14,497 nucleotides of DNA from the NCBI GenBank assembly GCA_030530045.1, contig JAUMVS010000022.1, forward strand, positions 1 through 14,497, read 5' to 3'. The translations under genes and the position numbers were made by a program. Positions 6,918 through 13,503 of the stretch are shown here, one piece after another. The notes under the pieces are model-generated. The model did not search any database and was not told where the DNA came from. It was given only the letters and a program-made list of their open reading frames with translations. Source of the DNA: Phoenicibacter congonensis. Its GTDB lineage: Bacteria; Actinomycetota; Coriobacteriia; Coriobacteriales; Eggerthellaceae. Each line of letters begins with the position of its first letter. The first letter of the stretch is position 1.

Positions 6918-7367
6918 ATGAACGATTTGCAGTGGAGAATTCTTAGCGCCATTAACTTCATCGCGTTTTTGGCTGCGCTTTTGGTGAGCTATGTCTTGGG
7001 CGGTTGCAGCTCTCAAGTTGACCTCGCCTCGGGTGGCACGATGCCAATGAAGTGCCACTGGACTTTCTACGCAGTGATTCTCATTTCGCTCATTGGAATT
7101 GCTTTAATCGTTTGCTCAACCTATGTAAACGAGCGCATGGCACGCCTTTGTTGCCTGATTGGCTTGATTGTCACGATTGTTGTAATTTGCCTAATCATGA
7201 CCTCAATTGGCATTGGCGTTTGCGGAAAAGCAGGCATGCATTGCCACACAACCCGCGCCATCGTTTTTGGTTGCATGGCAGTTTCGGCTGTGGTCACTAT
7301 CATCTCGTTTGTCAAAATCAAGAAAGATAACGACGAGGGTCTCGACATCCCAAAACAGAGCGTGTAG
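6918..7367 (+). CDS. DUF4418-like four-helix membrane protein
   Basis: 149 residues with four predicted membrane helices (about 8-28, 50-72, 76-99 and 110-133) and short loops. Two cysteine/histidine motifs stand out: PMKCHWT before helix 2 and GMHCH before helix 4. This matches my memory of the DUF4418 family, small proteins often coded beside LolD/MacB-like ABC exporters; function unknown. The paired Cys-His motifs could bind metal or a disulphide partner (inference). The ribosome site AAGGAGA (6907-6913) overlaps the patatin stop codon, indicating a two-gene operon. An FtsX/MacB-like exporter lies just downstream on the other strand, the usual companion, but here in convergent orientation. 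Family call moderately sure. Confidence 0.72.
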   Translation: MNDLQWRILSAINFIAFLAALLVSYVLGGCSSQVDLASGGTMPMKCHWTFYAVILISLIGIALIVCSTYVNERMARLCCLIGLIVTIVVICLIMTSIGIGVCGKAGMHCHTTRAIVFGCMAVSAVVTIISFVKIKKDNDEGLDIPKQSV

Positions 7368-7402
7368 TCTGCAAAGTTCTTTGGTTTAAATAGAGATTTT
7401 TT

Positions 7403-7427
7403 AGAGCCCGCATCCGGGCTCTTTTTT
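7403..7427 (+). terminator. Intrinsic terminator after the DUF4418-like gene
   Basis: AGAGCCCG (7403-7410) pairs with CGGGCTCT (7415-7422) across the loop CATC, and the T run continues to 7427. It works for the plus strand only: on the minus strand the hairpin is followed by A residues. The convergent ABC operon ends at 7435 without an evident terminator of its own. Confidence 0.88.
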
Positions 7428-7434
7428 ACTTTAA

Positions 7435-8088
7435 TTAGAGGTTGATGATTTTGTCAGCTAGCTTGGCTACTTCTTCATCGTGTGTGGCGAAGAGCAAAGC
7501 TGACTCTCCGGTTTTCACTGCCTCAAAAAGAGCTTCAATGACCGTTTGTTTGTTAGCCTCATCGAGGTCGTTCGTTGGCTCGTCAGCAATGATTAGCTCA
7601 GGGTGCAGGAACAATGCACGTGCGCAAGCAATGCGCCTTTTCTGACCGATTGAGAGCTGGTTAGGGAAGTAGTATTTCCTGTCCTTTAATCCGAAGCGAT
7701 CAAGCATGGCATCGGCCTGTTTGTTGATTTCCTGCTTGCTAAGACGCGATTCTTTTTTGTTGAAAAATGACGGCAGGGAAATGTTGTCGTGCGCTCGAAG
7801 TGCGCCGCAGAGTTGCGTGTGTTGGAATAAAAAGCCAATCGTCTCGCTTCGAAGTTTGCTTTTTTCGTTGTCGGAAAGAGAAGTTGTCTCGACTCCGTTT
7901 ATCCAGACATTTCCTTCCGTTGGAGCGAGAAGAAGCCCTGCAATTGAGAGCAGCGTTGACTTGCCTTTTCCAGAAGGCGCCATGACACAAATGCTCTCAC
8001 CTTTTTCGAGCGAGAAGCTAATGTCTTCAAGAATTTGCTCGGAATAGGTCTTCGAGATGTGTTCGAGTTTTAAAATCGTTTCAGCCAT
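7435..8088 (-). CDS. LolD/MacB-like ABC transporter ATP-binding protein
   Basis: 217 residues, one nucleotide-binding domain. It powers the FtsX-like permease coded just upstream. Motifs in order: Walker A APSGKGKST (37-45), Q-loop at Q89, signature LSIGQ (145-149), Walker B with D169 and E170 in IIADEPTNDLD, and the switch histidine H203. Two positions depart from consensus: Ala replaces the first Gly of Walker A, and Ile replaces Gly in LSGGQ. Both are tolerated in some active ATPases, so it is probably functional. The ATG is preceded by AGGGTGA, which overlaps the TAG of the permease gene (8-base gap), so the two are translationally linked. Cargo unknown; such exporters move lipoproteins, peptides or antibiotics, or transmit mechanical force. 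Confidence 0.9.
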   Translation of the reverse strand: MAETILKLEHISKTYSEQILEDISFSLEKGESICVMAPSGKGKSTLLSIAGLLLAPTEGNVWINGVETTSLSDNEKSKLRSETIGFLFQHTQLCGALRAHDNISLPSFFNKKESRLSKQEINKQADAMLDRFGLKDRKYYFPNQLSIGQKRRIACARALFLHPELIIADEPTNDLDEANKQTVIEALFEAVKTGESALLFATHDEEVAKLADKIINL

Positions 8089-8096
8089 TGTTCACC

Positions 8097-9305
8097 CTAC
8101 CCAATGTCCACTTGATTCATCGCTGAAGCTGGGTCAATGCTAGACGATTGACGCAGTGGCGGAATGATTGACAGGAGTGTAATCAAGAAGAACACGGCTA
8201 CAATCGCTAGAATTCCACCGACGGTTTGAAGTGGCGATAGTGCGTTAAATGGAAATGCTGTGTTGTATTGCAGTGCCTGGATCATTCCGAGGAAAATGCA
8301 GTAACCCAAGCCGCAGCCAATCACTGAACCAATGCCTGTTAGCAAGAATGCTTCTCCGCAAATTAGGGCACTCAAATTCGATTTTGTTGCGCCAAGTGCA
8401 CGGAACAGCGCAAGCTCACTTCTCCTGTCCCAAACAAGAGTTGAGAAGCGTGCGATTAATTGCAAAATTGATGCAACGATTAGTGTCAGTGCACAACCAA
8501 GCATCACTCCAAAAATTATGTCGAAACTTTTCTGCGTTCTGTTTAAAACAGATGATTGGACAATCGTTGAGTAGTCGCCTTTGACATATCGCTTAATTTT
8601 GCCTGCAATCGAAGATTCTTTCTCTTCGTCGCATTTAACGAGAATTGCGCTGCAAAGGTTGTCGGCGTCGCCATATTTTTCCCACAGGTGGTCGAAACCC
8701 TGCGTCTCTTTTGACAGAGCGCGAACGGCCTTGTTGCTCATGAACAGGCAATTGTCGAGGTAGGTGCCAGTTTCTGCGAGGAATGCTTTTACTTTCACAT
8801 CGTGCCCGAGAACTTTACCAGTTCCGCGTGCATAGCCCGTGACGTTGTAGCCGACAACCACTTCGTCGTCTGCAAGATCTCCCTCGATTTCTGTGAGAGC
8901 GAAAGGTTTGATAACCCAGTCGGTTGTTGGGTCAAATCCAACGATTTTAGTAGCTCCATCCGCAGAGCAGCATGCTGCGGCGAGAGTCTGACCATAGAAC
9001 TGGCTCGTGACGTCGTCAACGCCTTCAATTTCTTTTACTTGGTCTGCAATAGATGCGTCCATGTAGGCACCCACAGGCGCTCCAGTGTAGAGAATGTCGG
9101 TGTCTTCAAGCTCGCTTTCAGCTTCGGTTGGAACGATGAGAATTTGCGCACCAGAACGCTCAGCATTGAGCTCGATTCCTTGATAGACGCCTCCGCCAAG
9201 CAGAAGAAGCGCCGTGAAAGCTGCGACACTAACGGCAATAGTTGCCCCTAGCGCGATGCTTTGCACTTTTCTTTGACGGAGGCTCTGTAAAACTAATCTA
9301 AACAA
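8097..9305 (-). CDS. FtsX/MacB-like ABC transporter permease
   Basis: 402 residues with the topology of type VII ABC permeases: one N-terminal helix (about 17-40), a large extracytoplasmic domain (about 41-260), then three helices (about 263-286, 318-343, 363-384). The FtsX-domain mark RRSELALFRALGATKSN (about 294-310) follows helix 2. Such proteins do not carry solute through a channel but couple ATP use to periplasmic or surface work. The start is TTG at 9303-9305, which gives the expected short MFRLVLQSLRQRK opening; the only other codons before the upstream stop are not better starts. There is no good ribosome site. The gene lies 21 bases after the binding-protein gene and in the same frame, so it may depend on reinitiation. 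Cargo unknown. Confidence 0.88.
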   Translation of the reverse strand: MFRLVLQSLRQRKVQSIALGATIAVSVAAFTALLLLGGGVYQGIELNAERSGAQILIVPTEAESELEDTDILYTGAPVGAYMDASIADQVKEIEGVDDVTSQFYGQTLAAACCSADGATKIVGFDPTTDWVIKPFALTEIEGDLADDEVVVGYNVTGYARGTGKVLGHDVKVKAFLAETGTYLDNCLFMSNKAVRALSKETQGFDHLWEKYGDADNLCSAILVKCDEEKESSIAGKIKRYVKGDYSTIVQSSVLNRTQKSFDIIFGVMLGCALTLIVASILQLIARFSTLVWDRRSELALFRALGATKSNLSALICGEAFLLTGIGSVIGCGLGYCIFLGMIQALQYNTAFPFNALSPLQTVGGILAIVAVFFLITLLSIIPPLRQSSSIDPASAMNQVDIG

Positions 9306-9326
9306 CTTACTAAATTCTGAAATCGA

Positions 9327-10421
9327 TTATTCTCCGAGGTATTTATATCCCTTTTCAACGAGGTTAGCGATGTATTTTTCATATTCGGAAGAGCCAGGGC
9401 CAGCAGCTGGAGCGTCAGTCATAACGTCGGTGCCGTAGTAGAGAATATCCCAGTTCTTTGTTGCGCTCTTGTCATACATGTCTTTATCACCATTGCAGAA
9501 TGTGTAGCTCTTGAGCAGGCGCTCATGGATGTCTTGCGAGGTGTCTTTGATGCCGAACGACTCGAGAATGTTTGCCGACTCAGTAACGTAGCCACTATCT
9601 TGAATAATCTTTGCGGCTTCAGCTGGGTTTGCTGTAATAAAGTCGGCTGCCTTCTTCATTGCCTGGCAAACTTTTTTGCAGGTCTCAGGGCTTTTGTCGA
9701 CAATGTCTTGTGTTGCAGCGATGAAGCAGCATGTGTAGTCTTTGTATGCTTCATCGGTTGCGTTGTTGAAGAACTTTGTGTAACCAGCCAGCTCGCCAAT
9801 TTCGCAGTAGGGGTCATACCAGGTGAGACCGTCAATCTCGTTGTTTTCGAGAGCTTTGAAAGCCATTGCTGGGCCGCCGTCGCTGTACGCAATCCACTCT
9901 GTCTTTGAGTAATCCATGCCAGCTTGCTTCATCAGAGACTGGATGAAAAGCTGTGCCATGTTTCCTTCGGAAATGAGGCCAATCTTTTTGCCTTCGAGGT
10001 CTTTGTAGCTCTTGATGCCCGACTCTTTTGTTGCTACGCCTTGGATGCATCCAGTGTGTGCATTGTCGATGAGTTTGACTTTGAGGCCTGAGTAAAGTGC
10101 TGGCAAAACGTCTGGAGTTTGCTGCCAGAAGTCGACTTCGTTGTTTGCGACGATTTCAGAAACGCCGTTTGTGACCTTTACAACTTCAGCGTCAATGCCG
10201 CATTCTTTGTAGTAGCCTTTTGCTTCAGCAATCATGATTTCTGCTTCGCAAGTGCCGCCCCAGTAACCAATTTTTGCAGGGAGTAGGCTTGATTCTGATG
10301 TTTTAGTATCGCTCCTTGAGTCGCTTGAGCTCGATGAGCATCCAACCATGCCAGCCACAGCTACTGCTGTAACTCCTGCAGCACCGCTCACTTTCAAAAA
10401 GTCTCGTCTCGATAATTCCAT
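9327..10421 (-). CDS. NMT1/TauA-like ABC substrate-binding lipoprotein with Tat signal
   Basis: 364 residues. The N-terminus has a consensus twin-arginine motif SRRDFLK (4-10), a hydrophobic stretch, and a lipobox ending in MVGC with the lipidated Cys at 28, then a Ser-rich linker. It should be folded before export, then anchored outside the membrane. The mature part (the GYWGG opening, EIMIAEAKGYY, NNEVDF, SYKDLEGKKIG, DGLTWYDPY) fits the NMT1/THI5/TauA/SsuA group, which bind sulfonates, nitrate, pyrimidine precursors or aromatic acids; the ligand cannot be read from sequence. Ribosome site AAGGAGG (10427-10433 complement) is the strongest in this operon, fitting the usual excess of binding protein. 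The importer ATPase and permease are directly upstream. Family sure, ligand unknown. Confidence 0.9.
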   Translation of the reverse strand: MELSRRDFLKVSGAAGVTAVAVAGMVGCSSSSSDSRSDTKTSESSLLPAKIGYWGGTCEAEIMIAEAKGYYKECGIDAEVVKVTNGVSEIVANNEVDFWQQTPDVLPALYSGLKVKLIDNAHTGCIQGVATKESGIKSYKDLEGKKIGLISEGNMAQLFIQSLMKQAGMDYSKTEWIAYSDGGPAMAFKALENNEIDGLTWYDPYCEIGELAGYTKFFNNATDEAYKDYTCCFIAATQDIVDKSPETCKKVCQAMKKAADFITANPAEAAKIIQDSGYVTESANILESFGIKDTSQDIHERLLKSYTFCNGDKDMYDKSATKNWDILYYGTDVMTDAPAAGPGSSEYEKYIANLVEKGYKYLGE

Positions 10422-10439
10422 TAAATCCTCCTTATGTAT

Positions 10440-10462
10440 GGTTAGCCAAAGCTAACAAGTTG
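10440..10462 (-). other. Intercistronic hairpin between ATPase and binding-protein genes
   Basis: GTTAGC (10441-10446) and GCTAAC (10451-10456) form a perfect 6-bp stem with a four-base loop, in the 41-base gap between the ATPase stop and the binding-protein ribosome site. It has no T run on the minus strand, so it is not a terminator. Such hairpins can protect a downstream segment of mRNA and raise binding-protein levels; that role is inferred. Confidence 0.5.
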
Positions 10463-11233
10463 CTAAAATTCTACTCTTTCTCGAAATTCTTGAGGAAAGA
10501 GTCCCAAAATCTTTTTTCTGTAGTCAATAAACTCAGCAGAAGTCCTGTCGCGCGGGTGCTCGAGGTCAATTGTCACCTCTCCAACATTTCTGCCTGGCCT
10601 CTCACTCATTACCACGACTCTGTCGCACAGGAACACTGCTTCTTCAAGGTCATGCGTAACAAGAATGAATGTTGCCTGTGTGCGCCTCTGAATGTTTAAC
10701 AGCTCTTTTTGAATGCCCATGCGAGTGAATGCATCAAGGGCCGAAAGTGGCTCGTCTAGCAAGACTAGTTCTGGCTCTTGAATAAAAGTTCTGGCGAATG
10801 ACGCACGTGCTGCCATGCCTCCGGAAACCTGATGAGGGTAGGATTTCTCAAAGCCTTTCAACCCCATCAGCTCGATGTATTCATCAACTTTTTGCTCTTG
10901 GCCTTTAAACACTTTACGTGCTTTTAGACCAAAAGCGATGTTGTCATAAATGTTTAGCCAGTCATAAAGCGTGGCGCTTTGGAAAATGAAACCGCGGTTG
11001 TAATCGGGTCCTTCAATTGGTTTGCCGTTATAAATTAGCTCACCGCTTGTCGGTTTGTCGAGCCCTGCAACAAGTCGAAGGAATGTTGATTTTCCGCATC
11101 CAGAAAGCCCAACGATGCCAACGATTTCTGGCTTGTTCGTCTCAAAATTGAAGCCGCGCAGAGCACATGTGCCTTCGCGGTTTTCGTTTTTAAACGTTTG
11201 CGAAATATTTTTTGCAAGCAAATTTACAGCCAT
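10463..11233 (-). CDS. SsuB/TauB-like ABC importer ATP-binding protein
   Basis: 256 residues from ATG 11233. Motifs: Walker A GLSGCGKST (42-50), Q-loop in FIFQ, signature VSGGM, Walker B LVLLDEP with the SALD D-loop, and a switch THD. Variation at the last signature residue (M for Q) is seen in this family. It energises import of the ligand caught by the NMT1-like lipoprotein. I chose ATG 11233 over GTG 11242 because AGGTGG lies a few bases before the ATG on the minus strand, while GTG 11242 overlaps the end of the permease gene and has no ribosome site. The permease TAG (11236-11238) ends two bases before the ATG, so the pair is translationally coupled. Class sure; substrate unknown. Confidence 0.92.
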   Translation of the reverse strand: MAVNLLAKNISQTFKNENREGTCALRGFNFETNKPEIVGIVGLSGCGKSTFLRLVAGLDKPTSGELIYNGKPIEGPDYNRGFIFQSATLYDWLNIYDNIAFGLKARKVFKGQEQKVDEYIELMGLKGFEKSYPHQVSGGMAARASFARTFIQEPELVLLDEPLSALDAFTRMGIQKELLNIQRRTQATFILVTHDLEEAVFLCDRVVVMSERPGRNVGEVTIDLEHPRDRTSAEFIDYRKKILGLFPQEFRERVEF

Positions 11234-11235
11234 AA

Positions 11236-12222
11236 CTACCACCTAACCAGGCCGTTTTGCCATTTCAAAACTTTTTTGCGAACCCAGAACAAAAGCTCAA
11301 TCAGCACAAAAAAGATGATGATGAAAATTGCTGTTGTGGAAAAGACTCTTCCGTAGTCGCTCCATGATTTTGCCCAGTTGAGATACCAGCCCAAGCCTTC
11401 TTTTACGCCGAGCATTTCTGCAACTACAAGTGCTCCGAATGAGCCAGAAAGGCCCATGAAAAGTCCGTCGAATATTGCAGGCAGAGCATTGGGAAGCGCC
11501 ACATGGAAGAGAATGTAGGTTTCGCTTGCGCCCATTACACGCGCTGCTTCAACTAGCTTTACATTTGTTGAGCGAATTGCTGATGACAACATGAGCGTGA
11601 GTGGGAACCAAACTGAAAGTGCAATCAAGAAAAGGCCAGCTGCGTGATTCGTTGGCATGATGACTACAGCAATTGGCAGCCATGCAGCGGAAGGCACAGG
11701 TCCAATTAGTTTGAGGACAGGGGAGAGCCAGTAGTTGCAAACGCGCGACCAGCCCATAATTACGCCTGTCAAAAATCCAGTGACCGCGCCAATTAGAATG
11801 CCCGTGAGCAGCAGCTGCATTGAAGCAAAAAAACTAGGGATTACCTTGTCGGGGTAAAGCGTCAGGCAGCTGAGAGTTTTGTCGGGGCTGGGGATGAATG
11901 GCAGTTGCAAAATTCCAGATTTCAGTGTGAGGATGTCAAGAATTACTAGCGCGATGAAGGCTACTAGAATAATGCCTGAAAAATAGACGAGTTTCTTTCT
12001 TAGGTAGGGCCAAAAGCAAGCAATCACGAGCAGCACAAGATAGACTATCATGCATCCAATGAGGAAGCCGAAGTAGGTCTCGGGCACATATTCTTCTGGG
12101 TAAACATTAGGCAAAAGCATGAAGCTGCCCATTGCAAAAAGAATTCCCGACACTGGCAACAGCATCATAATAAATTCTTTAGGCGTCGTAAGACGGCGCG
12201 ATGGCTCCATTAGAAATTGCAT
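11236..12222 (-). CDS. SsuC/TauC-like ABC importer permease with extra N-terminal helices
   Basis: 328 residues from ATG 12222. The C-terminal core (about residue 120 on) has the usual LPFIPSPD entry, five to six helices, and the cytoplasmic EAA loop EAARVMGASETYILFHVALPNALP, which docks the ATPase. In front of it are three hydrophobic segments (about 18-38, 48-71, 78-98) where usual SsuC/TauC proteins have one, so this permease looks extended by two helices. The start is revised: the in-frame ATG at 12327 would add 35 hydrophilic, basic residues, but it falls inside a promoter-like -10 hexamer and lacks a ribosome site. ATG 12222 has GGAG upstream, though at a long spacing of 11 bases. First gene of the minus-strand array. 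Function sure, start moderately sure. Confidence 0.85.
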   Translation of the reverse strand: MQFLMEPSRRLTTPKEFIMMLLPVSGILFAMGSFMLLPNVYPEEYVPETYFGFLIGCMIVYLVLLVIACFWPYLRKKLVYFSGIILVAFIALVILDILTLKSGILQLPFIPSPDKTLSCLTLYPDKVIPSFFASMQLLLTGILIGAVTGFLTGVIMGWSRVCNYWLSPVLKLIGPVPSAAWLPIAVVIMPTNHAAGLFLIALSVWFPLTLMLSSAIRSTNVKLVEAARVMGASETYILFHVALPNALPAIFDGLFMGLSGSFGALVVAEMLGVKEGLGWYLNWAKSWSDYGRVFSTTAIFIIIFFVLIELLFWVRKKVLKWQNGLVRW

Positions 12223-12267
12223 GAAAGAATTGACTCCGTTGTGGATGAATTGAGTTTTATATTGCTT

Positions 12268-12326
12268 TGCAGATTTGTGAAGCAGACTTCGTTTCGTCTT
12301 AATATAACATTTAATGCAAATCTGCA
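12268..12326. repeat. Perfect 10-bp inverted repeat in the divergent control region
   Basis: TGCAGATTTG at 12268-12277 and its exact complement CAAATCTGCA at 12317-12326 are separated by 39 bases. One arm overlaps the predicted -10 and start point of the importer operon; the other lies in its leader. It could be a two-site operator that loops DNA, or a long-range stem enclosing a smaller AGAC/GTCT hairpin in the leader RNA. Confidence 0.55.
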
Positions 12327-12353
12327 TATAGTGTTCTGCGCTTTAAAAAACAA
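12325..12353 (-). promoter_or_regulatory. Sigma-70-type promoter of the importer operon
   Basis: On the minus strand TTGTTT (12348-12353) and TATATG (12325-12330) are separated by exactly 17 bases. Transcription should start near 12318, giving a leader of roughly 95 bases before the ATG at 12222. The -10 hexamer overlaps one arm of the inverted repeat described separately, so a bound regulator would block RNA polymerase. Confidence 0.55.
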
Positions 12354-12372
12354 TGATGATTGGTAGGAGTAT

Positions 12373-13401
12373 ATGTTCATTAAGCCATCTGATGCGCAGC
12401 GCGCTCGCGTGTGCGAAATCATAGAAAAAGGGCTCACAGGTGCGGGCCTTGCGGAAGACGAAATCTTGGAGCTTTTCAAGCTTGACCCCGAAAGTCCACT
12501 GACAAGCTATTTAATGTGGGCTGGCCGTCAGCTTCAATTCGAACTTTGTAACGGTAAGGCCGAAGTGCACGCTCAGGTCGGGCTTAATTCTTCAACGTGC
12601 CCGCACAACTGCAAGTTTTGTTCTTTTGCGGCCTGCAATGATGTTCGCGAGAAGGGCAAATATGAAGTGCCTGTTGAAGAGGTCCTTGAGGACGTAAAGA
12701 TCTTCATTGAAGACGGAGCGAATTTGATTTTGCTTCTCGCGACGGGCACCTATCCTAAGCAAAAAGCAGCAGAAATGGTGCAAACAGTTCGTGAGATTAT
12801 TGACCCTGACATGCCGTTGCTCATCAATTTCGATGACATGAGCGCAGAAGATGTTCGCTTGTATCACGAAGCAGGAGCAAATGGTGCCTACCACGCAGTT
12901 CGCATGCGCGAGGGCATTGACACAAAAATTCCTGTTGAGCGCCGCTTCGAGACAATTCATAACCTCGTCAACGAGGGCATGACCATCTCAACTTGCGTCG
13001 AGCCTGTTGGTCCTGAGCACACACCTGAAGAACTCACGGAAGCAACACTTCGCTGCTTAAGCTATCCAAGTGTATCGGCTGGAATCGGCAAAAGAATCAC
13101 TGTGCCTGGCACTTTGATGGAGCCTCGTGGTGAGTTAAACGATTTCATCAGCGCGAAAAACGTCGCAATCTATCGACTTGCTGCTGGGAAAAAGCCAATA
13201 CTTAATTGCTCGGCATCTACTCCGCTCACAGCGGCGGCTGGCGCTAATCTTAACTGGGCTGAGATGGGCTCAAACCCTCGCGACACTGTTAAGAAAACAG
13301 AAGACGGCGGTCATGGCAGCAATGTTGCCTATCAGCAGCGCATCTTAAAAGCTGCAGGTTATGAGATTCTTGATGGCTATTCAAAGGGTTGGATTCTTTA
13401 A
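12373..13401 (+). CDS. BioB-family radical SAM protein, probably not biotin synthase
   Basis: 342 residues. The radical SAM motif CPHNCKFC gives C76, C80 and C83 for the 4Fe-4S cluster that cleaves S-adenosylmethionine. Length and order of blocks resemble biotin synthase, but BioB hallmarks are missing. Against recalled E. coli BioB, C97 aligns with the LLLATGTYP stretch (about 120-128) and C128 with LLINFDD (149-155), neither with Cys. The NHNLDTS block is replaced by YHAVRMREG (173-181), and the R260 region reads ILNCSAS (276-282). Only C208 (STCVEP) sits near BioB C188. The sulphur-donating 2Fe-2S cluster is therefore unlikely, and a rearrangement or other radical reaction is more plausible. 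Start ATG 12373 has a tightly spaced AGGAG (12365-12369). Divergent from the importer, so the imported compound may be its substrate or precursor (inference). Confidence 0.8.
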   Translation: MFIKPSDAQRARVCEIIEKGLTGAGLAEDEILELFKLDPESPLTSYLMWAGRQLQFELCNGKAEVHAQVGLNSSTCPHNCKFCSFAACNDVREKGKYEVPVEEVLEDVKIFIEDGANLILLLATGTYPKQKAAEMVQTVREIIDPDMPLLINFDDMSAEDVRLYHEAGANGAYHAVRMREGIDTKIPVERRFETIHNLVNEGMTISTCVEPVGPEHTPEELTEATLRCLSYPSVSAGIGKRITVPGTLMEPRGELNDFISAKNVAIYRLAAGKKPILNCSASTPLTAAAGANLNWAEMGSNPRDTVKKTEDGGHGSNVAYQQRILKAAGYEILDGYSKGWIL

Positions 13402-13444
13402 AAGCCACGCTATACGTTTCGCTGTACATCTTTCAGCTACATCA

Positions 13445-13470
13445 AAACCCCGGCCCCTACGCTGGGGTTT
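13445..13470 (+). terminator. Hairpin after the radical SAM gene
   Basis: AAACCCC (13445-13451) pairs with GGGGTTT (13464-13470) across a 12-base loop. The T run is only the three bases inside the stem, followed by CGTG, so termination would be imperfect. The ssrA -10 box begins five bases later, so the hairpin fills the place of its -35. Confidence 0.55.
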
Positions 13471-13474
13471 CGTG

Positions 13475-13480
13475 TATAAT
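13475..13480 (+). promoter_or_regulatory. -10 box of the ssrA (tmRNA) gene
   Basis: A consensus TATAAT ends 23 bases before the mature tmRNA 5' end at 13504; a start near 13487 would leave a leader of about 17 bases for RNase P to remove. The -35 position (about 13452-13457) reads GGCCCC, inside the preceding hairpin, and is not consensus. Confidence 0.65.
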
Positions 13481-13503
13481 TGGGCACGTTCCGAAAAAAA
13501 CCA

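Noticed and set aside
7403..7427. Bidirectional terminator shared by the convergent genes
   Set aside because: On the minus strand the hairpin is followed by A residues, so it can serve only the plus strand.
8802..9251. 149-residue open frame on the plus strand inside the FtsX-like gene
   Set aside because: It mirrors a well-supported gene, has no recognisable domain and no ribosome site of note.
11234..11242. GTG 11242 as start of the importer ATPase
   Set aside because: It overlaps the end of the permease gene and lacks a ribosome site; ATG 11233 has AGGTGG upstream.
12223..12327. N-terminal extension of the importer permease from ATG 12327
   Set aside because: The ATG lies in a -10-like hexamer, has no ribosome site, and the added residues are hydrophilic and unlike the family. 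ATG 12222 is preferred.
12223..12372. TPP or other known riboswitch before the NMT1-type importer
   Set aside because: I looked for the TPP core (CUGAGA and the GAACCUG-like block) and other familiar cores on both strands and found none.
12592..12960. 122-residue open frame opposite the radical SAM gene
   Set aside because: Antisense shadow of a conserved coding region; Cys/His/Asn-rich composition follows from the complementary codons.
12373..13401. Calling the radical SAM gene bioB
   Set aside because: The ligands of the sulphur-donor cluster and the NHNLDTS motif are not apparent, and no other biotin genes are nearby.
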